Below are positions 9,010-17,999 of a stretch of 64,000 nucleotides of DNA, in pieces. The position numbers and the translations under genes were made by a program. Below the pieces are notes generated by a model. The model did not search any database. It was not told the DNA's origin and was given only the letters and a program-made list of their open reading frames with translations. Source of the DNA: Psychrobacter vallis. GTDB taxonomy: Bacteria > Pseudomonadota > Gammaproteobacteria > Pseudomonadales > Moraxellaceae. The stretch lies in the NCBI RefSeq assembly GCF_904846715.1, contig NZ_CAJHBU010000011.1, positions 27,683 through 91,682 of the forward strand, read 5' to 3'. The stretch's first letter is position 1. Every line of letters starts with the position of its first letter.

Positions 9010-9831
9010 TTAGGCCAAACGTAATAGCTCATTTACAGATGTTTTTGCACGGGTTTGCGCATCAACTTTTTTAACAATAATAGCAGCATACAAGCTGTGT
9101 GTGCCGTCTTCTGACGGTAAGCTGCCTGGGACGACGACTGAACCTGCTGGTACACGGCCACGATGAATCTCGCCCGTTTCGCGGTCATAAATTTTGGTTG
9201 ATTGACCGATGTAGACGCCCATAGAGATGACAGCGCCTTCTTCTACAATCACGCCTTCAACGATTTCAGAGCGTGCACCGATGAAGCAGTTGTCTTCAAT
9301 AATAGTAGGATTCGCCTGTAATGGCTCTAACACACCGCCGATACCCACGCCACCTGACAGATGCACGTTTTTGCCGATTTGAGCACATGAGCCAACCGTC
9401 GCCCACGTATCAACCATCGCACCTTGATCAACATAAGCGCCGATATTGACATACGATGGCATCAATACCGCACCTGCTGCGATGTATGAGCCTTTACGTG
9501 CTACGGCTGGCGGTACAACGCGTACGCCAGCTTCTTTGAATTGCGCTTCGGTCCAGTTGGCAAACTTGGTCGGTACTTTGTCATAAAACTGTATGTGCTC
9601 GCCCGCTGACATGACGTAGTTGTCGTTTAGGCGGAAAGAAAGTAGAACAGCTTTTTTTGCCCATTGGTTCACGACCCATTCGCCATCCTTTTTTTCTGCA
9701 ACGCGCAGACTGCCATTATCTAATTGCTCAAGCACTTGTTCGATGGTGTCACGCACGTCTTGTGGCATATTGCTTGGGCTGTATTCATTGCGATTTTCAA
9801 AGGCTTGTTCGATTGTTTGTTGTAATGACAT
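9010..9831 (-). CDS. dapD: 2,3,4,5-tetrahydropyridine-2,6-dicarboxylate N-succinyltransferase
   Basis: This is the succinylase-pathway step of lysine and meso-diaminopimelate synthesis, in the cytoplasm. It has 273 residues, matching E. coli DapD (274). The left-handed beta-helix hexapeptide repeats run from about residue 105 ([20 protein letters not shown]) to 220. I start at ATG 9831 ([14 protein letters not shown]) because AGGA lies seven bases upstream; the longer open frame to 9870 adds 13 residues without family support. A strong terminator follows the gene. It appears monocistronic. Confidence 0.97.
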   Translation of the reverse strand: MSLQQTIEQAFENRNEYSPSNMPQDVRDTIEQVLEQLDNGSLRVAEKKDGEWVVNQWAKKAVLLSFRLNDNYVMSAGEHIQFYDKVPTKFANWTEAQFKEAGVRVVPPAVARKGSYIAAGAVLMPSYVNIGAYVDQGAMVDTWATVGSCAQIGKNVHLSGGVGIGGVLEPLQANPTIIEDNCFIGARSEIVEGVIVEEGAVISMGVYIGQSTKIYDRETGEIHRGRVPAGSVVVPGSLPSEDGTHSLYAAIIVKKVDAQTRAKTSVNELLRLA

Positions 9832-9979
9832 AAAAATTCCTAAAGTAAATGAAAGGGAGAGAGTGCTCAATATTATAGTTAAATGGCTGGTCTGACAGGT
9901 ACGAAAGACTTGCTTGCCATATTGTCGCTAATTTGGCGACTTTTAGCAAACAAGTTACACGCAAACCGTGATGCTGATC

Positions 9980-10930
9980 TTAATTATCTGAAAGATGACT
10001 CTTTATCCACACTAAGATATCTTGATAGACGGTTTGATTGTCTTTTTCATGCAGTGGCTCATGGCGCATGTTTGGGTAGAGTTGAATATCTACATTGTTA
10101 AAGTTTTGCTTATTGAGACGCGTGACCATCTTACGAATACTTTTACCCATATTACCAACGGGATCTTCTTTACCGCTGATAAAGAGCATCGGGAAGTTTT
10201 TGGGTATCGTTGTCGCCCAGTTTTTATGCAAACTCGCTTCCATTAAAGCAAATAATGTCATAAAGCCATTGTTGGTAAATTCGAAGCCTGTCATTGGATC
10301 GGCTTCAAAAGCAGTAATATTTGCAGCGTTTTCGCTCAACCAAGCAAATTGTGACGTAGAGGTGCGATTTTTAAGTCTACTGTTGAGTACCTTATTCATA
10401 GCCTTAGCGAGCATGGTATTTGGCTGTCTGGACGCTACGGTCGCCAGTATTTTATTGATGGGAAGTAGCACTTTAGTCAATGGATTGGCATTGGTTGTGC
10501 CCATTAGAATGGCTCCTGTGAAATTGTGCGCATGATGCTTGAGTACGTTGCGTACAATAAAAGAACCCATGGAATGACCCATGACAAAATGAGGAACATT
10601 AGGATGGCGTGCTTTTACGTTATCTGCCATGACAATGACGTCTTTTAAGAGAGACTGTACTGGATGTTCCTCACCAAAAAACCCAAAGTCTACTTCGGTT
10701 TTAACAGTCTGACCGTGACCAAGCTGATCATACGTTGCCACAGCGATGCCATTATTTGCCAAAAATTGAGCAAAATCTGCATAGCGACCGCTATGTTCTG
10801 CCATACCATGCACAATCAGTAAAGTCGCTTTTATAGTAATGTCTTTATTGCTTGGTTCAAAAAAATCATGATGCAAGTAGTGAGTGTTATCGGAAGAGAG
10901 AATGTGATCGTTACTTGTATCGGTGTTCAT
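9980..10930 (-). CDS. Alpha/beta hydrolase, monoacylglycerol lipase/lysophospholipase type
   Basis: This encodes 316 residues with a Hydrolase_4 (serine aminopeptidase S33-like) fold: LLIVHGMAEHSGRY (oxyanion strand), YDQLGHGQT, the nucleophile elbow GHSMGSF, and an acid/His pair near FISGKEDPVG and MRHEPLHE. Such enzymes release fatty acid from monoglycerides or lysophospholipids. I chose ATG 10930 (MNTDTSNDH) because AAGGA is well placed eight bases upstream; the open frame continues to 11002. There is no signal peptide, so it is cytosolic. It stands alone between dapD and the TRAP operon. Confidence 0.88.
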   Translation of the reverse strand: MNTDTSNDHILSSDNTHYLHHDFFEPSNKDITIKATLLIVHGMAEHSGRYADFAQFLANNGIAVATYDQLGHGQTVKTEVDFGFFGEEHPVQSLLKDVIVMADNVKARHPNVPHFVMGHSMGSFIVRNVLKHHAHNFTGAILMGTTNANPLTKVLLPINKILATVASRQPNTMLAKAMNKVLNSRLKNRTSTSQFAWLSENAANITAFEADPMTGFEFTNNGFMTLFALMEASLHKNWATTIPKNFPMLFISGKEDPVGNMGKSIRKMVTRLNKQNFNNVDIQLYPNMRHEPLHEKDNQTVYQDILVWIKSHLSDN

Positions 10931-11583
10931 ATACAATTCCTTGAAAGGTTTTAATGGTGTGTAATCTTTATGAGCAAGATAAATCGTCATTTTAAACAGC
11001 ATTTAAACAATTAGCTCATTATACGGCTGTCATCATAAGTGAGGGTATTGAATGCTGATAAATCATTTTGCTTTTTTATCGTCGTAAGCCATGTGCATGA
11101 AAATAGCACTTTTAAGGGAATAAACGTAGGAACAATTTAGCGACAAAGCCTTGTGGGGTCAATGCTATTTAAGATATTTACGCATTTTAAGAGATAGGCC
11201 GTTCAAAATAAAACAAACGTACCTTAAATAGCACTTCGCTGAGATAAATGTTTATCAAGAAATGAGCTGGTTGCTATTTGATTACTGATAGAGGTTTACA
11301 ACATACTTAAATTTTGCTTAAATGGTTTAACTAATGAAACTTTGTTTCGCATAGCAGAACGATATATCATAATTAAAACGATGTATATTGCAATTAAATA
11401 GAGTAAATAAACGGCTATTCTCTGACGCAAATAACGTTAACTATTGGGGTTTGAGCGTAAAAAGAAAGTAGGGAAGGTTTTTTTATCTAAAAAATTGCTA
11501 TATTATTACAGAATGTAACGTATTAATATTTACATATTAATGCCATCAGACATACTCAATCGATTACTTCAAGGATGAATGCA
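10931..11583. other. Long intergenic region upstream of the TRAP operon
   Basis: About 650 bases are without a convincing gene on either strand. The sequence becomes very AT-rich close to the TAXI gene (11480-11560), where its promoter must lie. No perfect operator-like palindrome or riboswitch was recognised. The length suggests lost sequence or a complex control region. Confidence 0.4.
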
Positions 11584-12594
11584 ATGATCAACTCTTTTAA
11601 ATCCCCATTACTATTGTCAGCGCTGCTGAGTGCCACTTTAGGTCTCACAGCATGTTCCTCTCCAAGTTCAGAAAGCACTGACAGTACGTCAGCAGATAGT
11701 GCTGCCGCTGCCGATAAGCTGGATACCAAGTTTCTGACCATTGCCACAGGCGGAGCATCTGGCCCTTACAATATCATCGGTACGTCATTATCAGAAGTTT
11801 ATGTCAAAACCTTTGGGGTGAATTCTAAAACACAAACCACAGGCGCTTCGGTAGAAAATGTCAACTTATTGACCCAAGGCAAAGTCGACATGGTGTTGGC
11901 ATTGAGTGATGTGGTCACAGACGCGGTCGAAGGCAAAAATAACTTTGATCAACCGATAACCAATATTCAACAGATTGCGGTTTTGTATCCCAATGTGGTG
12001 CAAATCGTCACGACCCAAAAATCCGGTATCAAAAATATTGAAGACTTAAGAGGCAAGCGTATTGCGGTAGGCGATCAGGGCTCTGGAACGGAAGTAAATG
12101 CTCGTACCCTGCTAGAAGGCTTCGGTATCACTTATGATGATGTGACCGTTGATTATTTGGGTTTTGCTGAAGCGGCTGATGGCATGAAAGCAGGCAAAAT
12201 CGAAGCGGCATTCTTTAGTAGTGGTTTACCAAACTCGTCATTGATGGAGTTAGAACAGGGTTTAGACTTACAGATAGTCACGATTAACCAAGACAAACTA
12301 AAAGAAATCATTGCAACCAAGCCTTACTTTAAAACTTTTGAGATTCCTGCTGGCACGTATGGCAATGACGCTGCAATTCCAACGGCTGCTATCATGAATG
12401 CGTTATTGGTCAGCTCTGATTTGTCCGAAACAGATGGTTATAAGTTGACCAAAGCGTTATTTGATAACTTGGAAGGTTTAAAAACCGCTCACCAAGCGGC
12501 CAATGATATCAGCTTAGCAACCGCTACTGAGGGCATGGTTGCGCCTATTCATCCTGGTGCGAAGAAATACTACGATGAACAAGCCGCCAAATAA
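11584..12594 (+). CDS. TAXI-family TRAP transporter solute-binding lipoprotein
   Basis: This encodes 336 residues. The signal peptide ends in the lipobox LTAC, so this binding protein is likely membrane-anchored rather than free in the periplasm. A Ser/Asp/Ala linker is followed by the TAXI core: FLTIATGGASGPYNIIGTSL, RGKRIAVGDQGSGTEVNARTLL and FFSSGLPNSSLMEL. I prefer ATG 11584, eight bases after AAGGA; ATG 11575 overlaps that ribosome binding site. TAXI proteins bind carboxylates such as glutamate or succinate-like ligands. It is followed with overlap by a DUF1850 gene and the fused permease, the usual TRAP-TAXI order. The ligand is unknown; see the finding on the neighbouring arsenosugar genes. 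Confidence 0.92.
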   Translation: MINSFKSPLLLSALLSATLGLTACSSPSSESTDSTSADSAAAADKLDTKFLTIATGGASGPYNIIGTSLSEVYVKTFGVNSKTQTTGASVENVNLLTQGKVDMVLALSDVVTDAVEGKNNFDQPITNIQQIAVLYPNVVQIVTTQKSGIKNIEDLRGKRIAVGDQGSGTEVNARTLLEGFGITYDDVTVDYLGFAEAADGMKAGKIEAAFFSSGLPNSSLMELEQGLDLQIVTINQDKLKEIIATKPYFKTFEIPAGTYGNDAAIPTAAIMNALLVSSDLSETDGYKLTKALFDNLEGLKTAHQAANDISLATATEGMVAPIHPGAKKYYDEQAAK

Positions 12595-13117
12595 GCGGGT
12601 ATGGTTGCTCATTGGTGCAGCAATGATTGCTGCGCTGGTTGGTGTTATGTTATGGCAGCTCCTTGTCCGTCAGCCTGTGATTGAGGTGCGAGTTGCAGGC
12701 GCTGATGGAACGAGCGATCAGGTCTGTTATTTCAGTCAGCCTAACTTTCAATTGCGCTGGATGCATTCGGTAGAAAAGCAGTGGTGGGAGGAGCAGTACC
12801 AACGTCAGCGTGATGGACTGCTGTTGACCACCACATATTTTGAAGCGTTTGGTGCAGGTACACCTTCCACCGAAACGCTTGCTCCCATACAAAAACCTGG
12901 CTATCTGGGTTATCAAATCAATGAAAAGCTGCCCAGCCTCAATTGGGTGGTGTCAAGGCTGACTAAAGGCGAAATTGATTATGATAACTATCGAATTCTC
13001 ATTCACCGATGGGTACCAGACTATTCTGAAGTAACGATCATACCCAAAGCGTATGGTTTCATTGATAGATTTCAAAAGGACTTGTGCCATGAACTCCCAA
13101 GTGACGGATCACGGTAG
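12575..13117 (+). CDS. DUF1850 domain membrane-anchored protein of the TRAP-TAXI operon
   Basis: This encodes 180 residues with one N-terminal transmembrane helix (WLLIGAAMIAALVGVMLWQL) followed by an extracytoplasmic domain containing LRWMHSVEKQWWEE and FEAFGAGTPS, typical of DUF1850. Such proteins are found with TAXI transporters and their role is not established. The start ATG 12575 overlaps the end of the TAXI gene by 20 bases, and its 3' end overlaps the permease start by 29 bases, so translation is coupled through all three genes. Confidence 0.88.
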   Translation: MNKPPNKRVWLLIGAAMIAALVGVMLWQLLVRQPVIEVRVAGADGTSDQVCYFSQPNFQLRWMHSVEKQWWEEQYQRQRDGLLLTTTYFEAFGAGTPSTETLAPIQKPGYLGYQINEKLPSLNWVVSRLTKGEIDYDNYRILIHRWVPDYSEVTIIPKAYGFIDRFQKDLCHELPSDGSR

Positions 13118-15128
13118 CGTGGCTACTCTGCCAAACGCTCATATTGATAAAGATGCTGAGGCTGACGCTGTCAATCGAGCAATATTAGAAAAATACGACC
13201 GAGAGTCAATTACGCGGCACATCACTCAAGGGCCAGTCAAATACATCATTGCTGGACTCTGCATTTTATATTCACTCTTTCATTTGTATATTACCTTCAA
13301 TCCGATGCCAGCATTGCTACAGCGTTCTGTGCATGTGGGTATTGGTTTTGCCCTGATTTTTTTGATTTTTCCAGCAAGTAAAAAAAGCAGTCGTAAGCGG
13401 GTGGCATGGTATGACTGGCTTTGGTTTGCTTTTTCCTTATCAGGGATGGCTTATCTGATATACGAATACCAAGATATTGTCACCTCGCGTGGCGGTATGG
13501 CAAATCAGGTTGATGTGATATTTTCACTGATTACCGTTATCTGTGTGCTAGAGGGCAGCCGCCGTATTACCGGTTGGATTTTGCCTATATTGGCAGGCAT
13601 ATTCTTGGCCTATCCGTTTGTCAGTCATTTGGATTTTATGCCAGATAGGCTACTGACACGCCCTTATGATATGGGAGATATCTTTGGTCAGTTATTTCTA
13701 AAGACAGAAGGTTTATATTCTGTTGCGATTGGTGCGTCAGTAACGTTTATCTTCTTGTTCATTCTTTTCGGGGCGTTCTTAGCGCGCTCAGGAATGGGGC
13801 AGTTATTTAATGACTTAGCCCTGGCAATCGCTGGTCACAAAAAAGGCGGTCCTGCAAAAGTGGCTGTCATTTCTAGTGGCTTTATGGGCAGTATCAACGG
13901 TTCAGCGCTGTCAAATGTGGTGAGTACAGGCGCTTTTACTATTCCATTGATGAAAAAGGTCGGTTATCACAAAGACTTTGCGGGCGCAGTCGAGGCCAGC
14001 GCCTCGGTTGGTGGACAGATATTGCCACCGATTATGGGTGCGAGTGCTTTTATTATGGCAGAGACCACAGGACTGCCTTATAGCACGATTGCATTGGCGG
14101 CATTATTACCCGCAATATTGTATTATCTGGGTGTCATTGCGCAGGTACATTTTCGTGCTGGACGTCGTGATTTGAAAGGTATCGCTAAAGAAAGCTTGCC
14201 CGCCGTCAAAGAAGTGCTCAAAGCGCGCGGTCATATGCTACTACCGATTGTCTTCTTGGTTTTCTTATTAATCCGAAATGTGCCAGTGGGTTATGCAGCG
14301 GCTTATACCATCGGCTTTACGGTTGTGATAAGCATGTTGCGTGCTGAAACCCGTATGAGCTTTTCTGATATTTTGGGCGCGCTAGAAGACGGGGCGCGTC
14401 AGTCATTGGCGGTGATGGCAGCTTGTGCGGTCGTCGGCATTATCATCGGGGTGGTGAGTCTGACCAGTTTTGGGACAGTGATGACATCATCTATTGTGAC
14501 GCTTGGCGCAGGATCGCTGTTTTTCACCCTAATTTTAACCATGTTGGCATCTATGGTTTTGGGTATGGGATTGCCATCGATTCCAGCTTATATTATTACG
14601 GCTACAATGGCAGCACCAGCCTTGGCAGGGTTTGATATTCCAATTTTATCGGCGCATATGTTTGTTTTCTACTTTGGTATTTTTGCCAATATTACACCGC
14701 CTGTATGTTTGGCAGCTTTTGCTGGCGCGGGTATATCTGGCGGTGATCCGATGAAGACAGGGTTTTTGTCACTCAAACTGGCACTCGCCGGATTTATCGT
14801 GCCGTTTATGTTTATTTACAATCCAACGATGCTGATGATCGATCCAACGGGTCTTGCGGTAACGGCGAAAGATTTCCCACTGCCCCCTATTTTAGACATC
14901 ATCACGGTAGTCGTAACGTCGGTTACTGGAGTCATCGCATTAAGCTCGGCATTAGAGGGCTATTTTAAAGGTGATATGAATCCACTGACGCGCGTTATCC
15001 TAGCTTTTGGCGCTTTGTTGTTGATCTATCCGGAGATCACTACTGGCATCGTAGGGGGCGTTATCGTCATTGCTATTGCTTTGTTCAATATAAAAACGAG
15101 TAAATCGTCGCTGCCTTTGAATGCTTAA
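13089..15128 (+). CDS. TRAP transporter permease, fused small and large subunits (DctQM type)
   Basis: This encodes 679 residues with many transmembrane helices: about four in the N-terminal DctQ-like part (from about residue 50) and about twelve in the DctM part. Conserved large-subunit motifs are visible: GFMGSINGSALSNVVSTGAFTIP-like sequence near 275-300, VEASASVGGQILPPIMGASAF, and GMGLPSIPAYII, followed by FYFGIFANITPPVCLAAFA. ATG 13089 was chosen because AAAGGAC precedes it; an earlier in-frame ATG (13053) lacks a ribosome binding site. It takes up the solute delivered by the TAXI lipoprotein using an ion gradient. The arsS gene follows after 87 bases on the same strand. Confidence 0.95.
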   Translation: MNSQVTDHGSVATLPNAHIDKDAEADAVNRAILEKYDRESITRHITQGPVKYIIAGLCILYSLFHLYITFNPMPALLQRSVHVGIGFALIFLIFPASKKSSRKRVAWYDWLWFAFSLSGMAYLIYEYQDIVTSRGGMANQVDVIFSLITVICVLEGSRRITGWILPILAGIFLAYPFVSHLDFMPDRLLTRPYDMGDIFGQLFLKTEGLYSVAIGASVTFIFLFILFGAFLARSGMGQLFNDLALAIAGHKKGGPAKVAVISSGFMGSINGSALSNVVSTGAFTIPLMKKVGYHKDFAGAVEASASVGGQILPPIMGASAFIMAETTGLPYSTIALAALLPAILYYLGVIAQVHFRAGRRDLKGIAKESLPAVKEVLKARGHMLLPIVFLVFLLIRNVPVGYAAAYTIGFTVVISMLRAETRMSFSDILGALEDGARQSLAVMAACAVVGIIIGVVSLTSFGTVMTSSIVTLGAGSLFFTLILTMLASMVLGMGLPSIPAYIITATMAAPALAGFDIPILSAHMFVFYFGIFANITPPVCLAAFAGAGISGGDPMKTGFLSLKLALAGFIVPFMFIYNPTMLMIDPTGLAVTAKDFPLPPILDIITVVVTSVTGVIALSSALEGYFKGDMNPLTRVILAFGALLLIYPEITTGIVGGVIVIAIALFNIKTSKSSLPLNA

Positions 15129-15215
15129 CTTTTTTGTCCATTATTTTGTTTTTTGATGTGTTATGTTTGTACTATTGTATTTTTAATTGTGTGACTAACA
15201 GGGTTTTATACCACT

Positions 15216-16211
15216 ATGAAATCGACCATCGAATTACTTGAGCATACTGACTTTCCGGCTATCAAACGCCGTCAATTGACAATATTACAGGTCAATATGG
15301 GTTACTTATGCAATATGTCTTGCGTCCATTGTCACGTAGCCGCCAGTCCTTATCGTACGGAAATGATGTCACGTGAGTTGGTTGAGCTGATCCCCAAAGT
15401 TTTGCAAGCGCAAAATATCGATACGCTTGATTTGACAGGCGGTGCGCCTGAGATGCATGAAGATTTTAAATATTTGGTTAAAGCAGCTCGCGCACTGAAC
15501 GTCAAAGTAATAGACCGCTGCAACTTGACCATTCTTATGGAGGATGGTTATGAGGACATGGCGCAGTTTTTAGCAGACAATCAAGTCGAAGTAGTGGCAT
15601 CCTTGCCATGTTATTCCTTAGAAAATGTAGACAAACAGCGTGGCAAGGGCGCGTTTGATGACAGTATATTAGGATTGCAAAAGCTTAATAACGTGGGCTA
15701 TGGCAAAGCTGATTCAAATTTGACATTAAATTTGGTTTATAACCCACAAGGTGCAACGCTGCCACCCAACCAGCAGCAGCTCGAAGCGGATTACAAGCGT
15801 GAGTTAAAAGCACACTTTGATATCGATTTTAACCAACTATTTGCATTGACCAATATGCCGATTCAGCGTTTTGGCGCGGTGCTCTTGGCTAAAAATCAAT
15901 TCCACTCGTATATGGATTTGCTCAAAGAAAACTATGTGGCATCCAATTTAGCTGAGGTCATGTGTCGCTCGACTATTAGTGTCAACTGGCTGGGCGAATT
16001 GTTTGATTGTGACTTTAATCAGCAGCTAGAAATTCCTGTACCCAATAAGTCACGGCGACACCTAAGTGATCTACTGACCCAAAACCCTTCTGGTGACGAG
16101 ATTGCCATTGCTGACCATTGTTATGGCTGTACAGCAGGGCAAGGAAGTAGTTGTGGTGGGGCGCTAGAAGAAGAGTCGGCAGAGAAAACGATAGAAGACA
16201 TGACAGTTTAG
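15216..16211 (+). CDS. arsS: Arsenosugar biosynthesis radical SAM protein ArsS
   Basis: This encodes 331 residues: an N-terminal radical SAM domain with the 4Fe-4S motif CNMSCVHCH (CX3CX2C), LDLTGGAPEMHEDF, then a C-terminal DUF3641-like domain with MCRSTISVNWLGELFDCDFNQ and a Cys cluster HCYGCTAGQGSSCGG. ArsS enzymes are reported to transfer the 5'-deoxyadenosyl group of SAM to methylated arsenic, an early arsenosugar step. Here arsS precedes two transferase genes and arsM on the same strand, the typical neighbourhood. The spacing to the TRAP permease (87 bases) leaves room for a promoter or for read-through. No ArsR-type regulator is adjacent. Confidence 0.93.
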   Translation: MKSTIELLEHTDFPAIKRRQLTILQVNMGYLCNMSCVHCHVAASPYRTEMMSRELVELIPKVLQAQNIDTLDLTGGAPEMHEDFKYLVKAARALNVKVIDRCNLTILMEDGYEDMAQFLADNQVEVVASLPCYSLENVDKQRGKGAFDDSILGLQKLNNVGYGKADSNLTLNLVYNPQGATLPPNQQQLEADYKRELKAHFDIDFNQLFALTNMPIQRFGAVLLAKNQFHSYMDLLKENYVASNLAEVMCRSTISVNWLGELFDCDFNQQLEIPVPNKSRRHLSDLLTQNPSGDEIAIADHCYGCTAGQGSSCGGALEEESAEKTIEDMTV

Positions 16212-16297
16212 TAGTTCATGTTAAGACGATGTAGATAGGTACACGCGTACAGAAGTAAGGTAAAATTTTAATCAATATCGGCTGACTGATACCTATT

Positions 16298-17023
16298 GTG
16301 ACGGTGTATTCATTGAAACTCTCTATCATTATTCCATTGCTCAATGAAGCAGATAACCTGCCCCAGCTAATTGCCCATGTCACAACACTTCAGCCAGCGC
16401 CGCAGCAAGTCATATTGGTTGACGGTGGGTCAATGGATGGTTCGGTTACTGTGGCTAACCATTTATTCAAAGAATCATTAAAGACTGCTCAATCTGCGAT
16501 TGACTGGCAGGTTGTCGAATCCGCTGCTGGACGGGCTCGGCAAATGAATGCAGGTGCAAAGCTGGCGACCGGTGGTGTTTTATTATTCTTACATGCTGAT
16601 ACACAGTTGCCGATGGATGCCATAAATGAGGTAAAGCAGGCAATGATTGAGTATGACTGGGGACGTTTTGATGTGCGCTTGGACAGTCCTGATCCGTTAT
16701 TAAAGATTGTTGGGATAATGATTAATAAGCGCTCACGGCTAGTGAGAATCGCAACTGGTGATCAAGCTATTTTTATCAAAAAATCTGTGTTCGAACGACT
16801 GGATGGCTATCCCGATCAGCCATTGATGGAAGATATTGAGCTGTGCAAGCGCCTAAAAAATATTGCTCGGCCTGCTTGCTTACATAGCAAAGTGACGACG
16901 TCAGCACGGCGTTGGCAGCAACATGGCAATTTTCGTACAATTTTTTTGATGTGGCATTTGCGTTTTGATTATTGGCGCGGCGTAGCGCCTGACATCTTAA
17001 AGCAGCGTTATTATAAGCATTGA
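16298..17023 (+). CDS. Family 2 glycosyltransferase, arsenosugar/selenium-cluster type (TIGR04283-like)
   Basis: This encodes 241 residues. The GT-A fold is visible: LSIIIPLLNEADNLPQLI near the N terminus, VILVDGGSMDGS, the metal-binding region LLFLHADTQLP (DxD-like HAD), and GDQAIFIKKSVFERLDGYPDQPLMEDIELC. A GTG at 16298 gives the full N-terminal beta strand; TTG 16313 is a weaker option, and no strong ribosome binding site is seen for either. Proteins of this subfamily lie beside arsS or selenium genes and are proposed to attach the aglycone or sugar. Cytoplasmic; no membrane anchor. Confidence 0.88.
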   Translation: MTVYSLKLSIIIPLLNEADNLPQLIAHVTTLQPAPQQVILVDGGSMDGSVTVANHLFKESLKTAQSAIDWQVVESAAGRARQMNAGAKLATGGVLLFLHADTQLPMDAINEVKQAMIEYDWGRFDVRLDSPDPLLKIVGIMINKRSRLVRIATGDQAIFIKKSVFERLDGYPDQPLMEDIELCKRLKNIARPACLHSKVTTSARRWQQHGNFRTIFLMWHLRFDYWRGVAPDILKQRYYKH

Positions 17024-17042
17024 AATGGTAAGCACTTAATAC

Positions 17043-17201
17043 AGGGCACGTCCTCAATTCAATCGATAGTCATTTAAATAGGTTAAAAATGGCTAAATTT
17101 TGCCAAATGGCTGGTTAATATCTCGATATTAACCAGCCATTTTCCTCGGATGGCAATTTATCTCATTGTTATCACCATTTTTAAGATAAAGACACGCCCT
17201 A
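17043..17201. repeat. MITE-like element, copy A (TAGGGCGTGTC family)
   Basis: The left end reads AGGGCACGTCCTCAATT and the right end AGACACGCCCTA; the interior shares with copy B (49395-49569) the stretches AAAATGGCTAA and AATTTATCTCATT. The ends have diverged, so this is an old copy. It lies between the glycosyltransferase and DUF2064 genes and contains a very strong hairpin (17105-17142). Confidence 0.65.
17105..17142. terminator. Perfect 18-bp stem hairpin inside repeat copy A
   Basis: AAATGGCTGGTTAATATC is followed after two bases by its exact reverse complement. A-rich/T-rich edges mean it may act as a terminator or attenuator between the glycosyltransferase gene and the next gene; the T-run is short (TTTT), so termination is uncertain. 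Confidence 0.55.
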
Positions 17202-17239
17202 TAAATATCGAAAGTAAGTCAGTAAAGAGACCTGTAATA

Positions 17240-17905
17240 ATGTATTCAAGCCCTTGCAAAGCGACAACTGACCCACAAACGCGGCATAAAAGCACTTGTG
17301 TTATATTATTTGCTAAATATCCGGCACGTGATATGGCAAAAACTCGCTTACAGCCAGCACTGGGTGTGGAGGGTGCCGCGCATATGGCAAAGCGGCTATT
17401 ATTGTATAGTGTCGAACAAGCGGTCGCAACGGGTTTTACGATTGATCTATGTGTGAGTCCAGCGCCAATAGATCCTTGCTGGCAAACGCTTAATTTGCCT
17501 GACTCGCTCCAATGGTCTACTCAGGCAGAGGGCGATTTAGGCATGCGTCTACTTACTGCCAGTCATAATGCATTTAGAAAATATCAAAGAGTCGTATTGA
17601 TAGGATCTGATTGTCCTAGTCTCACGACAGAACGTATTCAAGCAGCGGTACGGGAGCTAGATCAACACGATGCGGTCATGATACCTGCTTCAGATGGTGG
17701 TTATGTGTTACTCGGATTCAAACAAGTTGATGAAAGTCTTTTTTTAAACATCAGCTGGAGTACCGCTAGCGTAGCTGCAGTGACGCAGCAGCGTATTGCT
17801 GCACTAGGTTGGACACTAGCGCGATTAGCACCCTTACATGATATTGATGAGCCTGAAGATTTACAGCACTTACCAGTAAATTGGCATAAGATTACTGACA
17901 AATAA
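17240..17905 (+). CDS. DUF2064 / TIGR04282-type nucleotidyl- or glycosyl-transferase
   Basis: This encodes 221 residues. The NTP-transferase-like GT-A fold is seen in VILFAKYPARDMAKTRLQPALG, RVVLIGSDCPSLTTE (about 130-145) and MIPASDGGYVLLGF. This family accompanies the TIGR04283 glycosyltransferase in arsenosugar and selenium gene sets. The open frame extends upstream to ATG 17150, but that part lies inside repeat copy A, so I start at ATG 17240 (MYSSPCKATT), which gives the family's usual length. It is not membrane-bound. Its 3' end is 94 bases before arsM. Confidence 0.85.
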   Translation: MYSSPCKATTDPQTRHKSTCVILFAKYPARDMAKTRLQPALGVEGAAHMAKRLLLYSVEQAVATGFTIDLCVSPAPIDPCWQTLNLPDSLQWSTQAEGDLGMRLLTASHNAFRKYQRVVLIGSDCPSLTTERIQAAVRELDQHDAVMIPASDGGYVLLGFKQVDESLFLNISWSTASVAAVTQQRIAALGWTLARLAPLHDIDEPEDLQHLPVNWHKITDK

Positions 17906-17999
17906 TTTTAATAAATAAATCAAACATATGTCGCAGCATGGTTTTTTACGCCCATTTACTAAATTTTAGCTGGATATTGCTATTAATAAGGATATTGTT

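Noticed and set aside
17150..17239. 30-residue N-terminal extension of the DUF2064 gene
   Set aside because: It falls within repeat copy A and has no family counterpart; ATG 17240 gives the expected length.
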